This document shows positions 10,490 through 21,666 of a stretch of DNA of 64,000 bases, piece after piece. Every line of letters starts with the position of its first letter. Positions within the stretch are counted from its first letter, which is position 1. The position numbers were made by a program, and so were the translations under genes. This DNA is from Ipomoea triloba. Taxonomy: Eukaryota; Streptophyta; Magnoliopsida; Solanales; Convolvulaceae. Location of the stretch: NCBI RefSeq assembly GCF_003576645.1, contig NC_044920.1, forward strand, positions 10,242,260 to 10,306,259, read 5' to 3'. Below the pieces are notes generated by a model. It did no database searches. It was not told where the DNA came from and saw nothing but the letters and a program-made list of their open reading frames with translations.

Positions 10490-10906
10490 AGAGGAAGAGA
10501 CCCGGGAGGAGTGGTAAACAAGGTGTTCGATGAAATGCTTCAACCGACTGAGGATGTGGGATTCCGAGTGTGACGCCACTCGGTGAAGTGTCGTGAACTC
10601 CCTAGTTGAATCCATATCACGTGTTTGCAAAACTAATAGGAGAGTTGATCACATATGCTAGCCACGAGTCCCAATCTCCATTTCTCCTTTTTCTTAAGCC
10701 TACCTATTTAAGCCTAGAACTCCTGTGTAAATGTCCTTTGAGTCTTGGTCATTCACGTAACTCTTTTCCTTCAACCGCCTAAATGCCAACATGATACTCG
10801 ACTCCAGATTGTCTTCCTTGAGAGACCAACACTCGGGGAGTCTTGACTCTTCGTTTTAACACATTCCATTCCACATTCACCTCACCGCAAAATACACACC
10901 TTCAGC
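10490..10906 (+). repeat. ~420-bp direct repeat, downstream copy
   Basis: Second copy of the 8049-8467 repeat with scattered substitutions and small differences. Its end at cacaccttcag marks the switch to GC-richer sequence that leads into the plus-strand TE-borne ORF. Confidence 0.6.
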
Positions 10907-11354
10907 GGGTCCTTGCGACATTCACGACCCACCTTTAGGCTACATAGGTCTTCACTATAGGTCGGTCATCTACGGGTTTCGCATTCCACTTCACCCCTTT
11001 CCTAGTAACCTTTTTCATCTACTTTTGCATTTTTCCTAGACAGCTCGTCCCTAACTCCCATTGTTTTCTCACTTACTTTCTAACCTTCTCCCATGAGATA
11101 AACGTCGTACCATCCATGCTTCTTTTCAACCAACTTTTCCAAATTTCCCCGGGGGCAAATCGCCCTCTGCCTTTGTGCGAATATCTCAGCGGCAAGGTAG
11201 CCGAGTTATCGCCGGTTTGAAGGATTCCTTGAAGCAATGGAAAAGGGATTTCTTCTTCGTCAAACCTTCTGCCCCTCAAGACGCCTTTCCCTTTCCCCTT
11301 CGTTGGCATCCGAGCTTCTATCGCTTGGATGGAAAGCCTGACCTAGTGTTGGGC

Positions 11355-11633
11355 ACTATTGCAAAAATCCCCCAACTAGGCCGCCTAGGCGCTAGGCACC
11401 CCTAGACCAAGGCAAATTGCTCCCTAGGCGTCCGCCTAGGTGGCTGCTTGCCTAGGCGACTGCCTAGCGCCTAACTAGGCCGAGTTGGCAGCTGACTCGG
11501 CCGAATTCGACAGAGTTAACTCGTCCAGCTCGGCAGAGTTAGCCGAGTTAACTCGGGCGAGTTGGCATTGTTAATTTTTTATTCTATTTATATATATATT
11601 TAAATTTATTTGTTTATATAAATAAGATAAGTA

Positions 11634-11695
<62 letters not shown>

Positions 11696-11696
11696 N

Positions 11697-11759
<63 letters not shown>

Positions 11760-11902
11760 ATATACATAATATAATATATGACATACACCCACACACATGC
11801 ATTATTTTTTTTTTTGGTTTTATAGGTCGTCGCCTAGGTACCACCTAGGCACTAGGCGCTAGTCTACCGCCCGATTAGCACCTAGCGCCTACTGCAACTA
11901 TG
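11355..11902. mobile_element. hAT-like MITE inserted in the antisense ORF
   Basis: The flanks are a 9-base direct repeat with one mismatch (gtgttgggc at 11346-11354, gtgctgggc at 11903-11911). Ends are imperfect inverted repeats (actattgca and tgcaactat) followed by gcctaggcgctaggc on one side and its complement on the other. The 8-9 bp duplication suggests hAT-type mobilisation. There is no transposase. The middle is a long (TA)n tract. Confidence 0.6.
11635..11757. repeat. (TA)n microsatellite with an N
   Basis: About 120 bases of TA dinucleotide inside the MITE, with an undetermined base at 11696. The true length is uncertain. Confidence 0.9.
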
Positions 11903-12637
11903 GTGCTGGGCTCGTCTTTAGGGCTTGACGTGGCGGCAATGAAAGGCCAACGTGTCTTGGTTGAGACGTACTCCAGCCTAAAAGACCTAGGCCGAGCAAA
12001 CTTACTTTCGGAAGGCGCGGCCAGCGCAGATTGCTCCTTTTCCACCTGTTTTAGTCAACTACCTTTTGACTCTTGCGAGGTTTTCTAACATTTTTCTCTT
12101 TCAGCCGACAACGTTGGGGGTAGTTCACTTGCTGGTCCGGACACTCTAACTCGTCTTGAAACCCAAGGCGACTCTTCGGACGATTCTGACGAAGAGCTAG
12201 CAGGTGTGATTGATATCTCTTCTTGGGACTCTAAGGCCTCAACTGCCCACATGGATGCTCGTCATTCTGCCCTCCAATCCCGCCACAAAGGCAAGGCAAC
12301 CGCAGCGGAGAAAGCTAAGGCCGTGGAAACAGGCCCTAATCCAACCCTTGCTGCACGACTTCCCCCGACGTGCGTAGTCATTGGGGCTAGCCCTATTGCC
12401 ACCGCTTTGGCCACTGCTCATCATACGCGCCTGCGCAAGCGGAGTTCTGACTCTCCCACTCCAACCACCGCTAAGAAGTCAAGGCGTCCTGGTGACGTCT
12501 CTGAAGATGCCATTGCTGGGGACAAGGTGTTAATTTTTCGCCGCTTGGAGCAAATGATTCCCGCCTCCGATCTTCAAGTCATGGACGACGCCAGTCCATC
12601 CTACCTTCTCCAGTCAACTGCGTTTCATAGCTTCCAG

Positions 12638-12709
12638 GTAATTGTTGCCGACGTCTCTTTTTGTCTTTATCTTCTTCAAATTTACTAAGCTTTAGTTTAT
12701 GTTTCGCAG
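12638..12709 (+). other. Candidate intron in the antisense ORF
   Basis: The donor is cttccag/gtaatt and the acceptor gtttcgcag; tttactaag lies about 23 bases before the acceptor and fits a branch site. The 72-bp length is normal for a short plant intron. The frame after the acceptor meets a tag within two codons, so the copy is damaged or the join differs slightly. Confidence 0.4.
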
Positions 12710-13716
12710 GCATAGTTTTTTCACGCCGGCCTCAATAACATTATTCAGGGGCTTGTTAAGGACTCCGAGCTTCTGAAGTCTGCCAAGGCGACTCATTCCA
12801 AGGAGGTGAAGGCCCTCAAAGCCGACCTAACCAAGCTGAGCACCCACTTGGCCGCGGCACAGGAAGGTAGAAGGTGATTGAGACGCTAAAGACGACCCAA
12901 GAGGACGCGGTGAAGGTTTTTAAGGGGTCGGAAGAGTTCCATGAGAAGGCCATGGCTCATGCCAGCATGCACTCTCGGACCATTGTGGATCAGTGGTTTG
13001 GAGGCAAGGTCGGGAAGCAGTATTTGCTTGACTTGGGTGAAGCAGACTACGACATGGGCTATCAGGATGCTCAGAATGAGATATTCACGCTTCTCAAGGC
13101 TCGGGACGTGACCTTCTCTCCTGCCAGTTGGGGCCTTCTAGACCCAGCTACCCCCGATGATACCTAGGGGGCCGAGGGCGTTACTTTAAACGCCTCGGTG
13201 GATACACTTGGTGACATTCCGATGGACAGTGCATACCTAGAATTAGCCACCAATGTGGATTCCATTGCTGCATGGATCGAGTTTCCATTCCTACCCTGAC
13301 CGAGGTCGGCCAAAATGATGTAGCTGCCGCTGAAGAGGTGGAGGAACCATTTGACGCCTAACAGCAGAACCGTCAACGCGCCGGGAGCTCCGAGTGCCAC
13401 TTGCCAACTGGAACATCGGAGACTGGTGCGAGCGGAGTCCCTCAGTTAGAAGTTTAGGAGCCTTTACTCGCTATTTGACTTATCTCTAATCGCCCTGTAA
13501 TAGTAATAGGGCTTTTGAACAATGAATGACTAGTTTTTTCCTCCCTATTTTTGCTTTCCTACGAACTTCTTCTTCTTTCTCTTTTTTTCTTGAAATTTTG
13601 CTAAGTGTTGCAACTGACAAGTTGAGCTAACTTTAACTTGAACTTACCATCCTTAATGCGCGATCAGTGTTGGTTTCTCGATCTTTTACTTTGTCTTTTT
13701 TTTTTTCGGTTTCGCA

Positions 13717-14030
13717 CCACTTTAGGCTGGCGGACCACCCGACTTTCGTCTAACAGAACCCACACCACTTTAGGCTGGCGGACCACCCGGGTTTTGCCTA
13801 ACAGAACCCGCAACACTTTAGGCTGGCGGACCACCCAACTTTTGTCTATCAGAACCTGCGCCACTTTAGGCTGGCGGACCACTCGACTTTCGTCTTAGAA
13901 AACCCGCGCCACTTTTGGCTAGCGGACCACCCGACTTTCGTCTTACATAACCCGCGCCACTTTAGGCTGGCGGACCACCCGACTTTCGTCTAGTAGAACC
14001 TGCACCGCTTTAGGCTGGCGGACCACATTT
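13717..14030. repeat. 48-bp tandem repeat (about 6.5 copies), 3' region of Tat element
   Basis: The unit contains ctttaggctggcggaccacc and gactttcgtct and repeats every 48 bases with a few substitutions per copy. It lies between the integrase end and the expected 3' LTR of the minus-strand Tat element. That region is known to be hypervariable in plant Tat elements and a source of satellite repeats. Because 48 is a multiple of 3, both strands stay open, producing spurious ORFs. Confidence 0.85.
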
Positions 14031-14218
14031 ATTAGCTACCTTGGAATAAGTCGAAACGTATATATTTTTATTTCTAAAAATAATCGATTTGTAGGCTTTT
14101 AGGCCTGTTACACTAAGCTTTTCAGCTACTAAGTATGATAGACCTCTCGGCCGCTAACTAGATAAGGGTCATTTCGACCTAAGGGATGGACTCTTTCAGC
14201 CCTTACTAATAAAACTTC

Positions 14219-15735
14219 CTAAGGTGGTGCGAGTACCAGATCCTTTCTATGGGTCGACCACTCATGGTTTCCAGGCGATACGTCCCGTGTTGAACCACAA
14301 CGAATATGTGATATGGTCCTTCCCACTTTTTTGCAATTTTCCTCCTTCGTTGGGCTGACTTGCAGTTCGACTTCTGAGTACCAAGTCTCCTTCCAGAAAA
14401 TAGCGGGGCTTAGCGCGTTTGTCTTGATACCTCTTAACCGACCTTTGATACTCGGCGATCTGGCGCCGAGCAATCTCCCTTCTTTCTTCATTCGCCTCAT
14501 TAGTGTATCGCATGACTCGGTCGCTTGGTTCAAGTACCTCGATTGGTACCTTAGCCTCGAAGCCATGCTTCAAGGAAAAGGGGGGTTTCCCTGGTTGCTT
14601 TCCTCGGACTCGTGCAGTAAGCCTAGAGCACCCTTTCTAATTCGCTCACCCAATTTCTCCGAAGATCACTCAACCTTTTCCGGATTCCATCTACTCTGGT
14701 GCGATTGACATTCTCTACTTGTCCATTTGCCTGAGGATACGCGACGGACACCGTAGTATTCCTAATCCCAAACTGCTCACAGAACTCGGCGAAGGGTCGA
14801 CAATCAAACTGTCGACCGTTGTCGCTGACCAAGTGCTCGGGAATACCAAATCGGCAAATGATGTTCTTCCATAGAAACTTTCTGCATTGATATTCTGTGA
14901 TAGTGACTAGAGGCTCTACCTCTACCCATTTAGTGAAGTAATCCACCGCTATGATGCAAAACTAGTGCCGACCCGGGGCCATGGGCAGCGGTCCTAGTAA
15001 ATTAACCCCCCCCCCCACCTTGCGAAGGGAATGGCAGTGGTGACCGGGGTATAGTAAGAGGCCAACCTTGTTTCTTTACGGGCGAAGGCCTGGCAGGTTG
15101 AGCAGTTAGCCACCTTCCGAATGCAATCCCTAACCATGGTCGGCTAATAGTAGCCTTGCAATACCAACTTTCGAGCTAAGGTATGCACCCCTTGGTGGGC
15201 CGCGCAGATTCTCGAGTGTGCTTTCTCCATTACTTTCTCTGTGTCGGCTGGAAACAAACATAGCAGTAAGGGCCCCCCAAAAGACCTCTTATATAATCGC
15301 ACGTCCTGCATCACATAGGACGGAGCCATTCTCTTGATTCTAGCCGCTTCTATTAGGTCATCCGGCAGCTTGACTTTTTCCTTGTATCGGATTAAGTCGG
15401 CCAATATGCGTGCTTCAGGGGAAACTTCCTCCTGCTCACCACTTCCTCTCTGTCGCTGCCTTTGTGGGTTTATTTTGTTTACTTCTTCTGTTGACTCATC
15501 CTGATCTCCTATGCTGGGTCGTCCTATCACCTCTTTCCGACATATGCCCACTAATATTCCGGTATTACTCCCAATTTTACTTTGGACAATACGTCTGCTT
15601 CTAAATTTTCTACCCTAGGAACATGATCAACCTCATAGGCGTGGAAACCCTTCAAAAGTCCCACAGTCGCCTTTTTATACTGCCTCATTCTTTCCCCTTT
15701 AGTTTCATATGTTCCTTTCACTTGGCCGACCACAA
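14219..15735 (-). pseudogene. Tat integrase (decayed)
   Basis: Reads from high to low coordinates. The zinc-binding H2C2 part has HSRICAAHQGVHTLARK (about 15215) and then CIRKVANCSTCQAF (about 15110). The catalytic core (14946-14623) has MDYFTKWVEVE, VSDNGRQF and NGQVENVN, giving Asp-Asp-35-Glu spacing, the triad that joins cDNA to the target. The C-terminal part near 14550-14300 carries FLEGDLVLRS. Frame changes and stops (for example near 15144 and 14975) rule out a functional protein. Confidence 0.85.
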
Positions 15736-15739
15736 GTCG

Positions 15740-16094
15740 TGAATTAGTCTAGATGCGGAGTCTTCTGGCTCCCAGTGCTTTGACTAATCGCAACCCCCCA
15801 TGGACAGCTTCGTATTCGGCTTCATTGTTGGAGGTCTTGAATTGATATTCAAAGGCACAATATAGTCGAAATCCTTTCGGGGTCGTCAGAATTATTCCAC
15901 CTCCGTTGTGCTTTTGACTTGAAGCCCCATTTGTATTCATTTCCCACTATTCATCGGAGTCGAGGATGCTTGCAGGATCGTCCCTCGACTCCAGGGCGGT
16001 GCACTCGACTGAGAAGTCGGCTAATAGTTGGGCTTTGATAGCGGGCCTCGGTTGGTATTCGATCTCGAACTGCGTCAACTCCACAGCCCGTTTC
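15740..16094 (-). pseudogene. Second, archaeal-type RNase H domain of Tat pol
   Basis: A 63-codon frame (15940-15749) contains NTNGASSQKHNGGGI and TSNNEAEYEAVHGGLRLVKA, the pattern of the extra archaeal-like RNase H carried by Tat/Ogre/Retand elements between RNase H and integrase. Where the family has an Asp before Gly-Ala-Ser, the codon at 15931-15929 encodes Asn, so the first catalytic Asp is probably lost. Upstream (16094-15941) reads PRPAIKAQLLADF-type linker sequence continuing from the first RNase H across the solo LTR. Confidence 0.7.
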
Positions 16095-16099
16095 ACAAG

Positions 16100-18181
16100 T
16101 GTTGGTCCCGATAGGGTGGGAAAAGTCTAGGGGGGTGAATAGACTTTTCTAACAACTAAAAACTTTATAACACTTTAACAAAAGAGATTTCAAGTGAATA
16201 AATTCAACTTGAAATGTGTAGTGGAATATCGTACGGTAAAGTGCTATAAAATAAATCTACGTAAAACTGAAGAGATAACTCGCATACAACACGTTGGATT
16301 GTCTCAAAATAACTCAAAGAATATGTATGCAAAGTTTGAAGCACATGCGGACGTGGGAACACACAAACCCAGATGTATAAATCAACACAATACGTAAAGG
16401 GTTAGTGAGTCAAACATGCAAATAACATAAAGTGCTGTAATGTAAAGAGAGGCAAAGATTTATAGTGATTCAGAGGTGGTGTAATCCTCCTAGTCCACTC
16501 TTCTCCTTCACTCCAAGGAGGGAATTCCACTATCTCGTTCACCCAGATACAAATAGTGAAACACTAGTGCTACACAAGCACTTCCCAAGTGTCTCGCACA
16601 AAGCTACACTCAACCACGAGCTCCTCGCACAAAGCTAAGCTCCCGAGCGCCTTGCACAAAGCTATGTTCCAACCAAGTGTCTCGCACAAAGCTACACTTA
16701 GTTCACCCGAGTGTCTCGCACAAAGCTACACTCCTTTCTACACTCCATAGAGATACAGTTGTTGCAAGAAATAAAGATTTCTTTTCTAAGACTTGAATTC
16801 TCTCGTGTATAGCTCAATATCTCAGCACTTTGTATTTTGATCGTATTCACCTCTTAGTATTACCACTTGTTGTTTTTCACGTTTTGTTTGTAGTGTTGTC
16901 TCTTAGATCTTCTTGTCTTCAAGTCTTCTTGGGATTTTTATAATTCAAAAAATTATTTGTCCGTTATGAACATTCAAATTTTGAACATTCACTTGATCTG
17001 ATTGGTCATGCCAATTGATTTGATGGCCATACCTCCTTATTTAATGACCATACCGTTGATCTGATAACTTGTCAATTTGATCTGATAAGATCTCCAATTT
17101 GATCTGCACAATTTAATGCCTCTGGTAATTTTGAAAAATTACCTCTGCAAATTGCTCACAAAGTCTTCTAGTTCGGTTTGATTGATCCTGAAACTTGTAG
17201 CCTCCAATTTTTGACTTGTTGCCTTCACATCTTGATATTATGGACTTTGTACCCTTCAGAGCTTGATATTTTTGACTTTGTTGCATTCTTGATTTGATCT
17301 TTGGCAAGTTGATCTTTTAGAATTTTTTCGGGTGACTCTTGCTTGAGTATAAACAATGATCTTCAGAAAATCACCATCTTCAAATTTCTTCTTGTTCATG
17401 GCATCACGTATTGGACCTTCAAAATATATGAAGCATGAAAATTTGGCTAAGCGTAAGTTCCACTCCAAGTTGCTCCATAACATGCTCTAAAGAGCTCTTC
17501 ACGGGCATAGGAATGATGTATTGTTCACGCACATAAAGTCTTGCCAAAGTTACTCCATATTGACCTTGACTAGCTCCATGAGTTACTCCATTGACCAAAA
17601 GTAACTCCAAAAAGACTTTAGCTGTGTAACTAGCTCTCAAGCTTCATCTCTAAGGATTAAAATGTAATTTCTAGTAGGATTCAAATACTAGACTAGTAGG
17701 TAGTATGCTTAAGTCTTTAACCAATGCTCCATATCAACTCATTTGGTTAATATCACCAAGATAATATATTTGTTCCTTCATTGCATTGTGTAGCATATGG
17801 TGTAGAGATAGTGTATTCAAGTTTCCTCCGCCTTTGACTAGCTCTATGGAGCTTGACTTCCTCCATGACTAGCTCCATAGGTTACTCCATAGACCAAAAG
17901 TTGACTTTTTCTTTTGGAGTTGGGCCGTGACAAAACTAGCTCCACTCTTTGGTCTTCAAAGGCTAAAATGTTCTTCATAGAATTCGAACTCATGTCTTCT
18001 AGCTTAGATAACCTTGGTCTTACAAATCTCATGACATAATGGACTCTATAAAACAATAATCCGAACCAATCTAATGTCTTGACTTGTCTTCCGGGTCTAA
18101 TCTCTACACTAAAAAATAAAATAGGGCATTTCTAAAAATACAATTTGGCTCATCAAAACTATTACAATTTTATTCCTAACA
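16100..18181. mobile_element. Solo LTR inserted in Tat pol
   Basis: The element runs from tgttggtcccgatagggtgg to tattcctaaca and is flanked by perfect 5-bp target duplications acaag (16095-16099 and 18182-18186). Leaving out the insert and one acaag gives a continuous polyprotein frame across the junction (…NPTSSGQLV then KRAVELTQF), so the border is well supported. TG...CA ends, 2.08 kb size and lack of PBS, PPT and coding fit a solo LTR left by LTR-LTR recombination. Superfamily is uncertain; it may be Copia. Confidence 0.85.
16590..16735. repeat. ctcgcacaaagctacactc short repeats in the solo LTR
   Basis: Five imperfect copies of a ~25-35-base unit with the core cgcacaaagcta lie head to tail. 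They are internal to the solo LTR. No coding function is evident. Confidence 0.7.
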
Positions 18182-18186
18182 ACAAG

Positions 18187-18672
18187 TTGGCCTGAAGAGG
18201 TCGGGTTCCTAAGAACCCCTGCTAACGGTTGATCTGTCAGTACCCATATAGGATGAGCTTGTAAGTAGGGGACCAACTTCCGGGCAGTGATGACTAGCGC
18301 ATAAACCATCTTCTCTAAGGGTGAGTATTGGACCTCGGCGGCTTTTAAGGCTTGACTTACATAGTATATTGGGTGATGGACCTTATCTTCCTCTCTAATG
18401 AGGACTGAGCTTACCACTTGCTGGGAGACTGCTAAATAAAGGAACGTCTCCTCCTCAACCGGCTTGGATAGTAACGGAGGAGATAGCAAGTACTTCTTGA
18501 GATCCTCGAAAGCTGATTGACAGTTTTTTGACCAAACAAATCCATCCCTAGTCTTCAGAGCGTCAAAGAAAGGTAGGGATCGGTCGGCTGATTTTGACAA
18601 AAGCCGGCTTAATGAGGCCAGCCGTTCTGTTAGGCGTTGCAACTCTTTGATAGTTTTGGACGGTTGCATGTC
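18187..18672 (-). pseudogene. Tat RNase H (first domain), truncated by the solo LTR
   Basis: The frame from 18669 reads IKELQRLTERLASLSRLLSK, FEDLKKYLLSPPLLSKP, HPIYYVSQALKAAEVQYSPL and ILTDQPLAGVLRNPTSS-like sequence. This is the RT/RNase H junction and RNase H of Ty3 Tat elements, which degrades the RNA strand of the cDNA hybrid. It is cut at 18182 by the solo LTR insertion. Confidence 0.8.
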
Positions 18673-19374
18673 CAGAACAGCCCTAACCTTGTCAAGGTGT
18701 GGCTCGATACCTCTCTAAGTAACCAGGTAGCCTAAGAATTTTCTCACTTGCACCACGAAGGCACAATTTCTAGCATTTAGCCGCAGATTATGTTTCTCCA
18801 TGACCTGAAAGCTCGCCGCAAGGTCGTCCGCATGAGTCTCGTCCTGAAGGCTTTTTACGAGAATGTCGTCCACTTAGGCAGCCATGGACTTCCCTAACAA
18901 ATCCTTGAACAACTAGACACCATTCTGGTGTAGGTCGCCCAAGAGTTTTTCAATCTGAAGGGCATCTCTCGGTAGCAATATACTCCATCGGGAGTTACAA
19001 AGGCAATTTTCTCTTCATCGGGTGCATGTATGAATATCTTATGATATCCTCAGAAGGCGTCCATAAAGCTTAACAAGGCGCACCCCGCCGTTTCATCCAC
19101 CATCTGGTCGATCCTTGGTAACGGGAAAGAGTCTAGCTTTGTTTAAATTTGTGTAGTCGACACACATTCTCCAAGCAGGCGGCTTTGGAACCAGCACCAC
19201 GTTAGTCAACCACTCAAGATACTTGACCTCCCTGATATGACCGGTAGCTAACAGCGCATCAATCTCCTTCTTCACAAATTCTCGTCGGTGGGTCGACAAA
19301 TATCGCTTTTTTTAGACGACCAGTCGATAGGTCGGGTCTACTGCCAACCGGTGGGTGATTATGGATCGATCCAC
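18673..19374 (-). pseudogene. Tat reverse transcriptase (decayed)
   Basis: The best preserved part (19299-19093) shows FVKKEIDALLATGHIREVKY, NVVLVPKP and WRMCVDYTNLNKA, the fingers region of Ty3 RT. The remainder to 18673 retains RT-like words in other frames, with stops and frame changes. The YxDD catalytic region is not readable in one frame. Confidence 0.75.
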
Positions 19375-20031
19375 TCATGGCATGTCCTCAAGTCCCCAAT
19401 CGAAGATGGCCTTATATCTCCCCAATACTCGGATTACTGATTCTTGGACAGCTTCGGATAGGCCTTTTCCGATCCTTGCCCATCTTTCAGGGAAGGTCGA
19501 GTCGATTTCCACTTCTTCTAACTCAACTGCCGATTCTGGCCTTTCCAAGATCCTTTCTGCTATGTTCTCCGTTTTAGAAATGGTATGCATTCGTAGATCT
19601 GCTTTCCCTATCTTGTGACAAGATTGCAGATAACAGTCCCAAGCTACCCTCTGGTCACACTGAGCTACCCCTACTCTGAATGGTGTTCGGAACTTCATGC
19701 ATAGGTGCTGATCAAAGCTCCTAACTCTTCCAACCCGGGCCTTCCCAAGATAGCATTGTGCGAGCATTCCAGGCAACTTTATGGCACCCTCCGCCTCGAT
19801 GGAACCTCCCGTGAATCCAGCCAAAGGGGTTACCACCGGTCTGAGAATATCCTTGTCCAACCCTAGCTTATTAAAGGTGTCAATATAGAGCACGTTGACA
19901 CTACTGCCAGTATCTACTAGCACTCGTCGGACGATCGTACCCATTATATCCATAGCTATGACTAGGGTGTCTCTATGAGGTCCTTCTCCTAATGGCAAGT
20001 TGTCATCTGTGAAGGTGACAGTTCCCGACAT
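19375..20031 (-). pseudogene. Tat protease region
   Basis: A 218-codon frame contains VRRVLVDTGSSVNVLYIDTF. The D-T-G-S-S motif is the aspartic protease active site that cleaves Gag-Pol. The upstream SGTVTFTDDNLPLGEGPHRD and downstream AGFTGGSIEAEGAIKLP are typical Tat sequence. The frame runs into the linker before RT. As an isolated piece between broken neighbours it is not functional. Confidence 0.85.
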
Positions 20032-20239
20032 GCCCTCTTCACCTGTTTGGCTCGTCCATAGATTGCTCCAACATACAGTTGTTGCGCCAAAGCTTTCCTT
20101 GACCCAGTCGAGTCACCTCCTTCAAGTCCTCCGACTATAATATTAATCACATTCTTGCCCTTCCACTTATCCTCTTTCTCTTCCGAGGTCGGTGGCTTTC
20201 CCTTATCACGACTGTTTCCTCCCGTATGATCTTGGCTCC

Positions 20240-21615
20240 CCCGCTGCCAGGGTGGACCCTATCGCCATTGAGCTGGAGTGCTCCTCTGAGTGATGGCTTC
20301 TATCTCCATCTTGAGGAAATCACATTCCTCGGTTGAATGTGTGCCGACCGATGTAACCGGCAATATTTTCCGGTTCCCAAAGCCTGTCCAGCGGCTGGGG
20401 CGTCTTAGTTGGTTGTACTTCCGTGCGCGGTGGAGCCTGTACCTCCTGGACCACGACGGGTTGCTGTGGGAAGGGTGGGACACCCGCTTTTTCAGAGTTC
20501 CGACCCATCTCTTATCGCCCCAGGCGACCCTTATCGAATCTCCCAGCGCAAGATTCTTCAACGCGAGGTTTCTTAGAACGCAACATCCCTCTTTCCTGGA
20601 TCCTTTTCAGCTTCACCGCATCCTCAGGGCCAGCGTGACGATTAGCCTTCTGGTTGGCCTAGGCATATGAGCTCGACCATTCAGTATGAAGGTTGGTATA
20701 TAGCTTACCTAGCCTTAGGTTTTCCATGAACAGGACTAGTAAGGTCTTGTCATCTAAGTCGTCCACCGCCTGAACTTCCTTCTGCCATCTTGCAAAGTAA
20801 GACCTAAGCGACTCACGAGGGTCTTGCTTCACCCCAGATAGGTACATGAAGTTCTTTTTCGAGCGCAAATATGCAGCATAGTTGGTTAAGAAGAGTTGGG
20901 CCAACTGAGTGAAGCTATGAACGGAGTGCTCGTGCAACTTCATGCACCACCTTTGCGCCGAACCAGTCAGAGTGGTTAAGAAAGATTTGCACATCAGCGA
21001 GTCCTCGACTCTATGGATCCACCTTTCCTAGACCGAGCGTTCCTCGATACGCCTCTGGAGCTCGTCATATCGTCGCTCGCACCTATTTTTGAGCTCTTCA
21101 GGACGACTTCCCTCTAATCCTCATCACATGGTGTATCTCGGTTTGACAGCCTGTTGAGTGTTGAATACATACTGCCGCTGCACTCGCGATCTCGACGGAG
21201 ATCAGTGTGAGGCAACCGACCTTTCCACTACTGCTGGCGGAACAAACCTTGCTTGTTAACCCTCCAAGGGCCCTTCTCTCTCTCGGATGTGAACCTCTCG
21301 CTCGCGAACCTCCACCAGTCTAGTAAGCATTCCCAAAATCCCTATTTGTTCCGGACGCTCTTGTGCAATCGGAGCGGGAGGTGGGGGTGCCTCTTCCACT
21401 CGAACCCCATTAACAGGAGGGTCATCCACTCGCATTTGCTCACTTTGGGCTCGAGATTGATTGGGCTGCTCTCTCAAGTCTCCATTACGGGCTCGAGATA
21501 ACTGCTCTCGCAGTTCTCTCCCCTGAGAAATGGTATGTCCCGCAGTACCGTTAGCTTGTGCTTGAACTTGTGTTCTCCTTTATCCCTGACCTTGACGACT
21601 CCTCGTGGTTACCAT
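20240..21615 (-). pseudogene. Tat gag (decayed)
   Basis: An ATG at 21615-21613 begins MVTTRSRQGQG and meets a stop at codon 12. A Pro-rich segment follows (21477-21256). The capsid-like part (20994-20659) reads LTTLTGSAQRWCMKLHEHSV, ESLRSYFARWQKEVQAVDDL and ENLRLGKLY. A knuckle-like part with HSTEECDFLKMEIEAI lies near 20330. Gag forms the virus-like particle. Several stops and frame changes are present. The start closely resembles the gag start at 41098. Confidence 0.8.
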
Positions 21616-21666
21616 TGCTTTGTGTATCTTTCTTAGTCAGTTAGAACCTACACGACATTTTGATCG

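Larger units (their letters stand above)
7206..10905 (+). mobile_element. Athila-like non-autonomous LTR-element remnant
   Basis: The region differs in composition from its GC-rich flanks. It has a TATA-like ctatttaaaccc near 7551, a leader with gaaccctagtttttagatc, two ORFs (8616-9005, 9040-10155), and the motif gggaggcaatccc (10198-10210) after ttaaacgttgcgcactt. From memory this motif is typical of Athila-type Ty3 elements downstream of the polyprotein. No protease, RT or integrase is present. Exact LTR ends, PBS and target duplication are not visible, so borders are approximate. Confidence 0.45.
11175..13500 (+). pseudogene. Spliced-looking antisense ORF of the Tat element
   Basis: Plus-strand coding pieces lie beyond the 3' end of the minus-strand Tat pol. 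The first (11175-11345) reads SLKQWKRDFFFVKPSAP and FPFPLRWHPSFY, which resembles the plant 'putative gypsy-type transposon' proteins (Transposase_28-like). It is cut by a MITE (11355-11902). The next piece, to 12637, is Ala/Lys/Ser/Thr-rich with basic KKSRRP. It is followed by a 72-bp GT...AG intron (12638-12709, ctaag branch-like site), then a helical segment and a 97-codon frame (12874-13167) ending LLDPATPDDT. A 3'-UTR-like tail with aatgaatg follows near 13523. Extra antisense ORFs have been reported for Tat elements. Stops and the MITE make it a pseudogene here. Confidence 0.5.

Noticed and set aside
11606..11844. Tyr/Ile repeat ORFs
   Set aside because: Translations of a (TA)n microsatellite.
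13638..13898. ORFs on both strands in the 48-bp array; possible CRISPR-like array
   Set aside because: Units are contiguous tandem repeats without unique spacers, in plant DNA; the open frames result from a unit length divisible by three.
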